A DNA stretch of 64,000 nt from JABMRP01 sp964444795 (GTDB lineage: Bacteria; Planctomycetota; Planctomycetia; Pirellulales; Thermoguttaceae): contig CAYUIQ010000007.1 of NCBI GenBank assembly GCA_964444795.1, forward strand, positions 1-64,000. The letters run 5' to 3'. Under the pieces are notes generated by a model. That model was not told where the DNA came from. It searched no databases and saw nothing but the letters and a program-made list of their open reading frames with translations. Shown here piece by piece: positions 35,901 through 44,420 of this stretch; position 1 is the first letter of the stretch; each line of letters opens with the position of its first letter. The translations under genes were made by a program, and so were the position numbers.

Positions 35901-37676
35901 GAGTTGGCCGCCGAGGAAGTGCGCAGCGTGTCGTTTCGCATTCGCGCCGCCCGGGTGGGCCAGCACGAGTTGCGCATCGACGCACGCGGCGGTGAGGTGG
36001 CCGACGCCGTGCTGCGACCGGTGGAAGTCGTGCCCGATGGTCACCCGATCGAACAGGTCCTCAACGGCACGCTGGCCCGGCCGGCGGAGATCGAAATCGA
36101 CGTACCCACCGATGCGATCGAAGGCAGCGCTGCGGCGGTTGTGAAGATCTACCCGTCGAGTTTCAGCCAACTGGTCGAAGGGCTGGACGCGGTATTCCAG
36201 CGTCCCTACGGCTGTTTCGAGCAGACCACCGCCACCACCTATCCCAACGTGTTGGCCCTGGACTACCTGCGTCGCACGAAGAAGAGCCTCCCCGCCGTGG
36301 AAGCCAAGGCCCAAGCGTATATCCACCTGGGCTACCAGCGGCTGTTGACCTTCGAGGTGGCCGGCGGTGGGTTCGATTGGTTCGGGCGCGGACCGGCCAA
36401 CCGCACGCTCACCGCTTGCGGGCTGATGGAATTTCGGGACATGGCCCGGGTGCATGACGTCGACCCGAATTTGATCTCGCGCACCCGGCGGTGGCTGCTC
36501 GACCAACAACAGACCGACGGTTCGTGGCAAGCGGAGCGTCGCAGCCTGCACGACGTACCCAGCGGCGGCGGTCGCCTGGCCGAACTCGGCACCACCGCCT
36601 ACATCGGTTGGGCCGTGTTCGGTGGTGGAGCCAACACGGCGGAGGCCGTCGAAACTCGCGGCTACTTGACGTCAATCCGCCCCGACGAGATCGACGACCC
36701 GTACACCCTGGCCCTGGTCTGCAACGCTCTGTCGGCCACCGGTTGCACTGAAGCGACCGTTCGTCCGTACCTCGACCGGCTCGACCGGATGAAGCGAACG
36801 TCGGCCGACGGCAAGTTGACGTACTGGCAACGATCCGGCTCCAACCGGACGATGTTCTATGGGGCGGGTCGCAGCGGCAACATCGAGACGACGGCCCTGG
36901 CCGTGTTGGCCCTGGTCGACTCCGGCCGTCACCCCCAGACCACGCGAAAAGCGCTGGCGTGGCTGGCCGCGAAGAAAGACGCCGCCGGTACGTGGCATTC
37001 GACCCAGGCCACCGTCCTGGCGCTGAAGGCCCTCTTGGCCGGCACGGGCAAACCGCTCGGCGGGGAAGTGCCACGGCGGATCGAGATTGCCCTGGACGGT
37101 GAAGTACTCGAAGAACTCTCGATTCCCGCCGATCAGGCCGACGTGACGACTCAGGTAAGCCTCTCGAAGTCGATCACCAGCGGAAAGCACACGCTGCGGG
37201 TGACCGAGCAGAGCGACACGGCGGCCGGCTACCAGTTTGCCCTGCGCTATCACGTACCCGATGCGGCGGTGCCGAAAACGCCCGGGCCGTTGTCGATCGC
37301 AATCGAGTACGACCGGACGGCGCTGGCCGTCCATGACGAGATCCTCGTCACGGCCACCGTCACCAATCACCGCAAGACGGCCGCGCCGATGGTCATGCTC
37401 GACCTGCCCGTGCCGGCCGGATTCGCGGTGACCGCCGACGTCGGCCTTTCGCCCCCGGTGGCCAAGGTGCAACACACAGCGCGGAGCATGATCGTTTACC
37501 TGCGGCAACTGAAACCGGGCAAACCGTTGCGATTGCAGTACCGCCTGCGTGCGACCATGCCGGTCAAAGTCACCGCCGCCGGCGGCCGGGTGTATGAGTA
37601 TTACGACCCCGATACGGTAGCTGTCTCGATGCCCGAGCGGTTGATTGTGGTGGGGCGTGGGGAAGATCGCCAGTAG
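32913..37676 (+). CDS. anti-sigma factor / alpha-2-macroglobulin fusion
   Basis: 1,587 residues from ATG 32913 (GGGAG upstream; an earlier ATG at 32880 overlaps the sigma stop). Order: zinc-finger anti-sigma domain, LAEHCDTCPICS near 26-37; membrane segment about 85-106; then the extracytoplasmic alpha-2-macroglobulin with macroglobulin domains (KPVYRPGGVIQLRGLALARP, YVLPKFRIDVELDRPFYQPG), a bait-like stretch, a second hydrophobic hairpin at 797-834 ending in LLPAVQMTREAARRASATNN, the alpha-2-macroglobulin core (WFPETLLWTPELITDDQGRA), thioester motif GCFEQ with Cys1101, the helical thioester domain and a C-terminal receptor-like domain. Macroglobulins trap proteases; here the fusion to a sigma regulator suggests that protease attack is the signal (inferred). 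No Lipobox. Confidence 0.85.
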   Translation: MLGPDEHMLDYVDAYLHEALSTEDARTLAEHCDTCPICSVALEEARHRREAMGTLPAVEASEELIRTTQLRISEYRNPWVIPAWTGAGAAVVALVVLISLTIYAGTLRPTPYDLKILGQSELLTGSETPLRVLLVDHRSGDPVEGIAGDVELLGSPGDDVIHLASFTTDRWGSASPRLKLPEWEDGEYRLRVSARIDGGEERLEHAIRLRRSWQLMLTSDKPVYRPGGVIQLRGLALARPDRKPVAGRPLSFSVTDPKGNVIFRRSDPTSPFGIASAECPLAEEILHGIYKIQCSLGDTTSTISVEVKEYVLPKFRIDVELDRPFYQPGEVVRGSLQVDYFFGKPVAGADVEVAVVEDDAEPRCIEEMALQTGADGSGEFEYRVRESLIGLPQNSGNARLKFVVTVRDTASQKQTRSVGCLVTANPLHVEVIPESGDLVRGEVNKVYFFTSFADGRPAPTRIAVTGVDHELVTNALGVAVLEITPETEELDWTIRVTDSAGRIGRREVTLRCGTVTGDFLVRPDKAVYDAGQTMQLLALGGGVEPVFIDLIQDGQTILSDMVDMHDGRGEYAVDLPPERFGTLQLCAYRFADDGLPVRKVRVIHVRPSRQLKVIATTDRQQYRPGDRARLAFAVTDADGNPAPGALSLSAVDEAVFSVLPQRPGVEAAFFATEQELLEPVYAIYPWTPDLHSSASTEDEEQLHRALLARAGRDSSGSKERLKAFIDEFCEGDESILRVLERPDWEEMAQSMDLPEELIAMLQGQGTPHTLNRTSFAAKKSETDARKRVMESRVAAAWKLLGVVLLIAFLAAVARSAPAVISIVLVLFVGFMLLLPAVQMTREAARRASATNNLKQLHMGFEWARSKAELPADQYGAEPSPVRLRQWFPETLLWTPELITDDQGRATLELDLADSITTWRLSASAVTKGGALGGGHSEIRVFQPFFVEPDLPVALTRGDEVTLNVAVYNYLDRSQEVELTLSEAPWLELLDEAAKTIELAAEEVRSVSFRIRAARVGQHELRIDARGGEVADAVLRPVEVVPDGHPIEQVLNGTLARPAEIEIDVPTDAIEGSAAAVVKIYPSSFSQLVEGLDAVFQRPYGCFEQTTATTYPNVLALDYLRRTKKSLPAVEAKAQAYIHLGYQRLLTFEVAGGGFDWFGRGPANRTLTACGLMEFRDMARVHDVDPNLISRTRRWLLDQQQTDGSWQAERRSLHDVPSGGGRLAELGTTAYIGWAVFGGGANTAEAVETRGYLTSIRPDEIDDPYTLALVCNALSATGCTEATVRPYLDRLDRMKRTSADGKLTYWQRSGSNRTMFYGAGRSGNIETTALAVLALVDSGRHPQTTRKALAWLAAKKDAAGTWHSTQATVLALKALLAGTGKPLGGEVPRRIEIALDGEVLEELSIPADQADVTTQVSLSKSITSGKHTLRVTEQSDTAAGYQFALRYHVPDAAVPKTPGPLSIAIEYDRTALAVHDEILVTATVTNHRKTAAPMVMLDLPVPAGFAVTADVGLSPPVAKVQHTARSMIVYLRQLKPGKPLRLQYRLRATMPVKVTAAGGRVYEYYDPDTVAVSMPERLIVVGRGEDRQ

Positions 37677-37701
37677 CGATTTGCAGTTGATCTTGGAAGT
37701 T

Positions 37702-37803
37702 GGGTGCCTGGGGTCGAATCACGAGGAACGAGTGATGAGCCCCCAGTAATTCTCCGACTGAGGGCTCGATGCTCGTTCCTCGCATCTCGATCCCAGGTAC
37801 CCG
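37702..37803. repeat. inverted-repeat element R2, copy 1
   Basis: Arms gggtgcctggggtcg...gaggaacgag (from 37702) and ctcgttcctcgc...cccaggtac (to 37803) pair imperfectly over about 30 bases; an inner gagccc/gggctc stem adds to it. The left arm through gagcccccag is nearly the same as 49444-49488. In the 308-base gap 37677-37984. Confidence 0.8.
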
Positions 37804-37984
37804 GTCGCTTCGCTCCTGGTCCCACTCCACGAAGAGCTTGATTTGTCGGCCCCAATCGACTATAAATACCGGCGTGCTTCCGGTGCTGTCGGAAACACGC
37901 ATTTCCCGTCCTATGGCAGACGGTTTCTTCACGCTCCGGGGCGAGGCGGGCCGCTGCAACGTCAACTCCAGCGAGGGACCTGTT

Positions 37985-38584
37985 ATGGGTGGCGCGGTAA
38001 TCACACTGATCGTTCTCGGCGCTCTGGCGATTCTTTTGGCCATTATCGCCATCGGCATCTACAACAAGCTGGTTATGCTGCGGAACCGCTACAAAAACGC
38101 GTTTGCGCAGATCGACGTCCAACTGAAACGTCGCTACGACCTGATCCCCAACCTTGTGGAGATTGCCAAGGGCTACATGAAGCACGAGAAGGAAACGCTC
38201 GAAGCCGTCATCCAGGCCCGAAACCAGGCGGCCTCGGCCGGTCAGGCGGCGGCGGCCAATCCGGGCGATCCCAAGGCGATGAAATCGCTGGGAAGCGCCG
38301 AAGGCCAACTGACCGGCGCGCTGGGCCGGCTGTTTGCTCTCTCGGAGAGTTATCCCGATCTCAAGGCCAACGAGAACATGATGTCGTTGCAGGAGGAACT
38401 CTCCTCGACGGAGAACAAGGTGGCTTTCTCCCGACAGGCGTACAACGACGCCGTGACCCGCTACAATACGTCTCGGGAGGTATTCCCCTCGGTGGTATTC
38501 GCGGGCATGTTCAATTTCGGCCCGGCCGATCTCTTCGAGGTCGAATCGGAACTCGAACGCGAGGCGCCGAAGGTGTCGTTTTAG
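37985..38584 (+). CDS. lemA: LemA family protein
   Basis: 199 residues from ATG 37985 (GAGGGAC site); the frame starts earlier inside an inverted repeat. One N-terminal membrane helix (ALAILLAIIAIGIYN), then the LemA helical domain: LKRRYDLIPNLVEIAKGYMKHEKETL, ALGRLFALSESYPDLKANENMMSLQEELSSTENKVAFSRQAYND. A cytoplasm- or periplasm-facing coiled-coil scaffold of unknown exact role; LemA commonly travels with HtpX-type M48 protease, which follows 35 bases later, so they probably work together at the membrane. Confidence 0.93.
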   Translation: MGGAVITLIVLGALAILLAIIAIGIYNKLVMLRNRYKNAFAQIDVQLKRRYDLIPNLVEIAKGYMKHEKETLEAVIQARNQAASAGQAAAANPGDPKAMKSLGSAEGQLTGALGRLFALSESYPDLKANENMMSLQEELSSTENKVAFSRQAYNDAVTRYNTSREVFPSVVFAGMFNFGPADLFEVESELEREAPKVSF

Positions 38585-38619
38585 TGAACGGTTATTTCTT
38601 TCCGCGTTAGGCGGCCATC

Positions 38620-40602
38620 ATGGATTTCTTTGAACAGCAGGACGTTGCCCGGCGAAAGACGGGATGGCTGATCGCCTACTTCATTGCGGCCGTGGTGGCC
38701 ATCGTGTTGGCGGTCTACTTCGTTGCTCTGATCGCCATGGTGTTTGTCGGCGGCGATCCGGACAATCCGTCGGCCCCCAATCCATACGAAGAAAACCCCT
38801 TCCAGCCGGGGCTGTTTATCATGGTAGGGCTGGGAACGATCGGCGTGATTAGCCTGGGAAGCCTCTACAAAATCTCGCAGCTTTCCGCCGGCGGAGAGGC
38901 GGTCGCCCTGATGTTGGGCGGCCGGCGGATCAACCGGCAGACCGACGATCTGGCCGAGCGCCGGCTTCTCAACGTGGTCGAGGAAATGGCTCTGGCTTCC
39001 GGCACGCCCGTGCCCCCGGTCTACGTGATGGACAAGGAGGCAAGCATCAACGCCTTTGCCGCCGGCAACTCGCCCGGCGACGCGGTGATCGGCGTCTCCA
39101 AGGGCAGCCTCGACTACCTCACCCGCGACGAATTGCAGGGGGTCATGGCGCACGAGTTCAGCCACATCCTCAATGGCGACATGCGGATGAACCTGCGGCT
39201 GATGGGCGTCCTGCACGGCATTCTCATCATCGCCATCATCGGCTGGTTCGCGATCCGTTCGATGCAATTCTCCGGCGGCCGCTCCTCGAAGAAAGATGAA
39301 GGGGGAGCCGCCTTTGCGATCTTGGCCGTCGGCGTGGGGTTGCTGATCATCGGCAGCATCGGCCTGCTCTTCGGTAAACTGATCAAGAGCGCCGTTTCGC
39401 GGCAGCGAGAATACCTGGCCGATGCCTCGGCCGTGCAGTTTACCCGGCTGCCCGAGGGAATCGCCGGGGCGTTGAAGAAGATCGGCGGCCGCAAGGAAAC
39501 CTCGAAGATCGAGGACCCCCACGCCGAAGAAGTCAGCCACATGTTCTTCGGCAACGCCTTCGGCAGCCTCGCTTCGGGCGCGCTGTCCACCCACCCGCCG
39601 CTGGCCGAGCGGGTCAAACGCATCGACCCCCAGTTCAACGGGAAGTTTCCCAAGGTCAAGCCGATGGCAACCGGAAAACCGGTCTCCAGGAGCAAGACCA
39701 AAGGCAAACAGAAACAACGCAAACAGAAAAAGGGCAAGCCGGTGCAAGTATTGGCCGGCGCCGGTATGCCGGGTGGACGCTCGCCGGTGGATCCGGCCGG
39801 CGTGTTCGGCCAGATCGGCGTGCCCGGCATGGAACAGTTGCTCTATGCGGCCGCATTGATCGAATCGATGCCCGAGCCGGTGACCACCGCGGTACACGAA
39901 CCGTACGGTGCCCGGGCGGTCGTTTACGCCTTGTTGCTCGATCGTCAGGAACCGATCCGCCAGAAACAACTCGACGTACTCAAGCAGCGGGCCGAGGACG
40001 TTTCGTACAAGGAAACGCTGCGCGTGGCGCCGCTGGTCGCCGGCCTGACCGAGGAGGCCCGGGTGCCGCTGGTGGAAATGAGTTTCCCGGCGCTGAAGGA
40101 GCTTTCGCCGGGGCAGTACGATACGTTCCGCGAAAACGTGACGGCCCTGGTCGAGGCCGACGAGAAGATCGATCTGTTCGAGTACGTTGTCCGCACGATG
40201 CTCTTCGGCGATCTCGACCGCCACTTCGGCCGGGCCAAGCCCGTATCGATCCGCTACCGCCAGGTGGCGGGCGTGGTCGAACCGATGACGCGGGTCCTCT
40301 CGCTCCTGGCACGGGTGGGGCATCAAAGCGAAGAGGAAGCCCGGCGGGCGATGGAGGCCGGGATGACCGAACTGGGGCAATCGGCCGCGCTGCTGGCGAA
40401 GGATCAATGTACGCTGAAGGCTCTCGACGGCGCGCTGGAGACACTGGCCCAGGCAACACCCAAAGTGAAGAAGCGGATCCTCGGCGCCTGTGTCGCATGT
40501 ATTGCCGCCGACCGGGAAGTGACACCCAAGGAAGGCGAACTGTTGCGCGTCGTGGCCGCCGTACTCGGTTGCCCCGTACCGCCGGTTCCGAATGTTGCGT
40601 AG
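38620..40602 (+). CDS. M48-family membrane metalloprotease with TerB-like tail
   Basis: 660 residues. Two N-terminal membrane helices (about 16-42 and 64-83), then the zinc-protease core with HEFSH at 178-182 and the third ligand Glu in SRQREYLADASAV, with membrane hairpin between, as in HtpX. An insertion rich in Lys/Gln (about 340-375) leads to a helical C-terminal half, ending ACIAADREVTPKEGELLRVV, which resembles a TerB-like helical domain. Cleaves misfolded or damaged membrane proteins; the extra domain may sense or bind. Same strand as LemA. Confidence 0.85.
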   Translation: MDFFEQQDVARRKTGWLIAYFIAAVVAIVLAVYFVALIAMVFVGGDPDNPSAPNPYEENPFQPGLFIMVGLGTIGVISLGSLYKISQLSAGGEAVALMLGGRRINRQTDDLAERRLLNVVEEMALASGTPVPPVYVMDKEASINAFAAGNSPGDAVIGVSKGSLDYLTRDELQGVMAHEFSHILNGDMRMNLRLMGVLHGILIIAIIGWFAIRSMQFSGGRSSKKDEGGAAFAILAVGVGLLIIGSIGLLFGKLIKSAVSRQREYLADASAVQFTRLPEGIAGALKKIGGRKETSKIEDPHAEEVSHMFFGNAFGSLASGALSTHPPLAERVKRIDPQFNGKFPKVKPMATGKPVSRSKTKGKQKQRKQKKGKPVQVLAGAGMPGGRSPVDPAGVFGQIGVPGMEQLLYAAALIESMPEPVTTAVHEPYGARAVVYALLLDRQEPIRQKQLDVLKQRAEDVSYKETLRVAPLVAGLTEEARVPLVEMSFPALKELSPGQYDTFRENVTALVEADEKIDLFEYVVRTMLFGDLDRHFGRAKPVSIRYRQVAGVVEPMTRVLSLLARVGHQSEEEARRAMEAGMTELGQSAALLAKDQCTLKALDGALETLAQATPKVKKRILGACVACIAADREVTPKEGELLRVVAAVLGCPVPPVPNVA

Positions 40603-40664
40603 TATGGTATAATTCCTCGGGCGACGTGCTCGTTGCTTACCCTTCCCGCCAGGAGATTCCGTGC

Positions 40665-42254
40665 ATGGCTCTTCTCGGCAAACCGGTTGTCGCTGGTGTG
40701 TGTCGCGGTGCGATCCGGCCGTGTTGCCTGGCCGTGGTGCTCTGCTCTTTCCTCTCGGCCGCTCGAGGCGAAGCCGCCGAGCCGCCGTCGCGACCGAACA
40801 TCCTCTTCATCTTCACCGACGATCACGCCCCGCACGCCATCGGGGCCTACGGCTCGAAGATCAACAAGACGCCCCACATCGACCGTCTGGCCGAGCGCGG
40901 CGCGGTGTTCGAGAATTGCTTCTGCACCAATTCGATCTGTGCGCCCAGCCGGGCCGTCGTCTTGACCGGCGTGCATAGCCACATCAACGGCGTGCTCGAT
41001 AATCGCCAGCGGTTCGACACCAAGCAGCCGACATTCACCAAGCTGTTACAGGAAGCCGGGTACGAAACGGCGATGATCGGCAAATGGCATCTCAAGGCGG
41101 ATCCGGTCGGGTTCGACCATTGGGAGATTCTCCCCGGCCAGGGCGACTACTACAATCCGGTCTTCCGCACGCCCGAGGGAACGCGAAAATACACCGGCTA
41201 CGTGACCGACATCACCACCAATCTGGCGCTGCGGTGGCTCGAGAAGAAGCGCGACCGCGACAAGCCGTTCCTGCTGATGTGTCAGCACAAGGCCCCGCAT
41301 CGAAGTTGGATGCCCGGGCCGCGCCATCTGAATATGTACGACGGCGTCGACATTCCCGAGCCGGAGACCTTGTTCGACGACTACTCGGGCCGGGGCAGTG
41401 CCGCCCGGCGCCAGGCGATGACCCTGGCCCGCCACATGTTCGACGCCTACGATCTGAAGATCAGCCCGCCGGCCCCCGGCAATCACGCCGACGCGAGGAT
41501 GTGGCAGGCGACGTACGGGCGGCTCAACTCCCAGCAACGAGAGGACTGGGACACCGCCTACGGCGCGAAAAACGAAGCCTATCGCCGCGCCAATCTGTCC
41601 GGCCGCGAGTTGGTCCGCTGGCGCTATCAGCGCTATATCAAGGACTACCTGCGTTGTATCGCCTCGGTCGACGACAACATCGGACGGATGCTGGAGTATC
41701 TCGACGAAGCCGGCCTGTCGGCCAATACCGTGGTGGTTTACAGTTCCGATCAGGGCTTCTTCCTCGGCGATCACGGCTGGTACGACAAGCGGTGGATGTA
41801 CGAAGAGTCGCTGCGGATGCCGCTGGTCGTGGCCTGGCCGGGGGTGATCGAGCCGGGCACCCGGATCGAGCAACTCGTGCAGAACCTCGATTTCGCGCCC
41901 ACCTTTCTCACGATGGCCGGTGTCGACTTACCCGAGACCATGCAGGGCCGCAGCCTCGTGGGGCTGTTGGGCGATGAGAAGCCGGCGCGGTGGCGCACCT
42001 CGATCTACTACCACTATCACGAGTTCCCCGGCCCGCACAGCGTAGCCCGCCACTACGGCGTGCGCACCGAGCGGTACAAGCTGATCTACTACTATCAACT
42101 GGGCGAGTGGGAACTGTTCGACCTGCAAGAAGACCCCAACGAACAGACCAGCGTGTACGACGATCCCGCCAGTCAGCCACTCGTCGCCGAACTCAAGGAC
42201 GAACTGCGCCGCCTGCGGCGTCAGTACGGGGACAACACGGGCGGCACGTTCTAA
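40665..42254 (+). CDS. exported type I sulfatase
   Basis: 529 residues from ATG 40665 with AGGAG site; frame opens earlier but only for non-protein-like codons. Signal peptide about 1-38. Sulfatase landmarks: RPNILFIFTDDH (metal Asp pair), CAPSR at 92-96 with Cys92 the formylglycine precursor, GKWHL, and SSDQGFFLGDHGWYDK near the C-terminal half. Hydrolyses sulfate esters, probably of polysaccharides, outside the cell; needs a formylglycine-generating enzyme, not in the window. Sits 62 bases after the M48 gene. Substrate unknown. Confidence 0.93.
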   Translation: MALLGKPVVAGVCRGAIRPCCLAVVLCSFLSAARGEAAEPPSRPNILFIFTDDHAPHAIGAYGSKINKTPHIDRLAERGAVFENCFCTNSICAPSRAVVLTGVHSHINGVLDNRQRFDTKQPTFTKLLQEAGYETAMIGKWHLKADPVGFDHWEILPGQGDYYNPVFRTPEGTRKYTGYVTDITTNLALRWLEKKRDRDKPFLLMCQHKAPHRSWMPGPRHLNMYDGVDIPEPETLFDDYSGRGSAARRQAMTLARHMFDAYDLKISPPAPGNHADARMWQATYGRLNSQQREDWDTAYGAKNEAYRRANLSGRELVRWRYQRYIKDYLRCIASVDDNIGRMLEYLDEAGLSANTVVVYSSDQGFFLGDHGWYDKRWMYEESLRMPLVVAWPGVIEPGTRIEQLVQNLDFAPTFLTMAGVDLPETMQGRSLVGLLGDEKPARWRTSIYYHYHEFPGPHSVARHYGVRTERYKLIYYYQLGEWELFDLQEDPNEQTSVYDDPASQPLVAELKDELRRLRRQYGDNTGGTF

Positions 42255-42502
42255 GAGGGCGGGGCAGGGGTGGCGCGTCCCCCCCCCTCCTCCGGGAGAG
42301 GGGGCGGCAGATACGCACAGCAATGAGTGAAGGTGGTGTCAACTCTTGGCCAGCGGCTTCAGCGAAGATATGATGATTAGTGTGTAGCAGTCAGAAGAGG
42401 GCAGTATGGCCTCGGCGCCGAAGGATGGGGAACGTTTGCATCGCTATTGTGGCAAGATGGGCGTGCCCGCGATGAACAGCTCAAGTTGGTAGGGAGGCAG
42501 CA

Positions 42503-43303
42503 ATGGCGAGCAATGAGTTCTATGAAAAGTCTGGGGATAAGGTCCAAGAAATCAGCGACTTGTCGGATTTCACTAAGGAATTCGTGGATCTGTACAAGGG
42601 CGAGGGCACTGGCCTGTACTTCCGCGGTCAACAAAACTCAGATTGGGCTTTGTTGCCAAGCGCCGGGCGCGAACACTCATTCGCCGAGAAGACAATCGAA
42701 CCTTTCACGGTCGAGTAAGAAGAGGCTCTTCTCCATCGCTTTCGACGATATGCACGTGCGTACTTGGGGAGAACTCTGGATGAATGGGAGGCTCTGTTTC
42801 TCGGGCGTCATTACGGTCTGCCCGTACGGCTCCTTGACTGGACATCCAATCCTCTGGTTGCCCTGTATAATGCGTGTGAACAGGAGACGAAGTCCGATGG
42901 GGCGGTTTGGGCCATTATTCGTGAGGCGGACGAAAAAACGTACTGTGATGTCTTGGACCAGAAAACGAAGCCCTTCGAAGTGTGTGGCGTCAGAATGGTC
43001 TATCCGACCTATGTCTCCCCGCGAATGACCGCTCAATCCGGTTTCTTCACTATTCACGAAGAGCCGAGGAAGCCGTTGGAGAGAGTGGGCTCCAAGCTCC
43101 TGGGCAAAGACGATTTCGATTTCATCAAGTTGATAAGATGGGAAGTTCCGAAGGATACAAAGGCAGACCTAATAGACAATCTGGGGCGTTTGTCAGTAAA
43201 CCGCCAGACTCTCTACCCCGACCTGGATGGCTTGGCCACGGGACTCTGGCACACCGAGGTGTTGCGGCAGCGCGCCTCCGCAACGATAGAGCAAACCGAG
43301 TAG
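42503..43303 (+). pseudogene. FRG-domain protein interrupted by in-frame TAA
   Basis: Start 42503 with GGGAGG upstream. The first part includes LYFRGQQNSDWALLPSAGRE, the FRG signature. At 42716-42718 TAA breaks the frame; read-through gives EEALLHRFRRYARAYLGRTL and DEWEALFLGRHYGLPVRLLDW, the next conserved strand of the family, in the same frame, so a single base change (Gln codon CAA to TAA) explains it. FRG proteins are found near defence and mobile genes; function poorly known. The gap 42255-42502 shows no gene. Confidence 0.85.
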
Positions 43304-43353
43304 CGCAGGCGCGCCCCGATTTGTGAAGGTTGTTCGACCGCTTCCCAGGTTTC

Positions 43354-43686
43354 TCACTCACTTCTCGTCAACTGGCACCCGAGCACGTCGGCCAGACGGT
43401 CGATGACGTCGGATTGTAGGGTCCGCTCGCCGGTGAGGAAATCGTCGAGGATCAAGGGAGTGATGCCGGTTTGGGCGGCGATGGCCGAAAGGGCCAATTC
43501 GCTGGCATGGATGGCTCGGCGAAGTTCACCACTTAACGTGGCCTCTTCACGCGCTTCCTTGCGCATCTGATCCCGGGCCGTCATCTCCGGCAGTTCCTCC
43601 GCGATCTGCTCGCGATGGCGCACGAGGCGCTCTTGTTCGGCGGGAGTGAGTTCCCGCGTCGTCCGGCGTGCTTGTCGCTCTGCCAT
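43354..43686 (-). CDS. XRE-type antitoxin-like regulator
   Basis: 110 residues. Lys/Arg/Glu-rich N-terminal helices, then the HTH LALSAIAAQTGITPLILDDFLTGERTLQSDVI at the end. Follows a BrnT-like gene by nine bases on the same strand, so it likely neutralises that product and represses both. Confidence 0.7.
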   Translation of the reverse strand: MAERQARRTTRELTPAEQERLVRHREQIAEELPEMTARDQMRKEAREEATLSGELRRAIHASELALSAIAAQTGITPLILDDFLTGERTLQSDVIDRLADVLGCQLTRSE

Positions 43687-43695
43687 GGTTTTTGC

Positions 43696-43941
43696 CTATC
43701 GCGGCTCGGGGACTTCGTAAGCGGTCACGGGAAGGACGGTCGTCTCGTCCAATTCTTCGTAGACGGCCATGATGTAGCGACCATCCGCGGTATGCCCCCA
43801 GACGGCGGGAAGGCCCGACGACCGGCTGTAACCTCTGCCGTGCGGATGACAGACAAGATGCTCAAAATCGTCCTGGGACACTCCGTGCTCGGCGATGTGG
43901 GCCACAATCTCGTCCGTCCAGAGGAAATCGAGATAGGCCAT
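43696..43941 (-). CDS. BrnT-like toxin
   Basis: 81 residues from ATG 43941 (GAGGGGAAG site); the frame runs 32 codons further without support. FLWTDEIVAHIAEHGVSQDD then GHTADGRYIMAVYEELDETT resembles the RelE-like fold of BrnT toxins (opening W/E...N/H-HGVS and a GRY...VY strand). Would inhibit translation by cutting RNA. Pair with the XRE gene forms a candidate type II toxin-antitoxin module. The match is by motif only, so a DUF4258-type protein is another option. Confidence 0.6.
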   Translation of the reverse strand: MAYLDFLWTDEIVAHIAEHGVSQDDFEHLVCHPHGRGYSRSSGLPAVWGHTADGRYIMAVYEELDETTVLPVTAYEVPEPR

Positions 43942-44420
43942 CGCGCTTCCCCTCAGATTGTATCCCCGACACGGCCACCGCGCCAAGTCAGAAGCGGGTG
44001 CTGACAGCCCCTGTCGAGCCACGGGCGGCCCCGTCATTCTACCGCCAGGGATTTGAATTGGCCTTGAGTCTGGCCTAACGGGCCAGGGTTGTCAATTATC
44101 CGTCGCAAACGCAGCCAGGGGAATCCTGGACTGCGATCCAGACCTGAGCTTCCTGCGACCGTAGGTCTCCCGGTGGCATGAGGAGATCTCCGGTAGTCCC
44201 CTCGCGGCGAGTTCGGGAGACCTATGCCGAGCGCGGTCGTCACGAGAATCATAGGACTTGAACCCCAGCACCATCTGGGCTATTCTGGAGTACGTCCCGC
44301 CCCCTGGTGGGGGTCGCCTGGAAAACCTGCAAGATCGGCCCCGCGGCGGCAACCGTTATGGTGGATTGTCGTTCCCGCGGGTCGAATCGAAAACTGAACC
44401 ACTCACCGGAGGTCCCTGCC
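43942..44420. other. gap without gene
   Basis: 479 bases. I looked for a tRNA at 44250-44290 because ggacttgaacc resembles a T loop, but no acceptor or anticodon stem can be folded. A small GC hairpin (ccgccccctggtgggggtcg) is at 44299-44318. Upstream DNA of the HEAT-like gene. Confidence 0.4.

Noticed and set aside
27987..42718. stop codon reassignment to Gln (TAG and TAA both at Gln positions)
   Set aside because: Other genes here end normally with TAG and TAA, and only two decayed genes show it; simple C-to-T changes are enough.
44250..44290. tRNA-like T loop (ggacttgaacc)
   Set aside because: No acceptor, D or anticodon stem can be paired around it.
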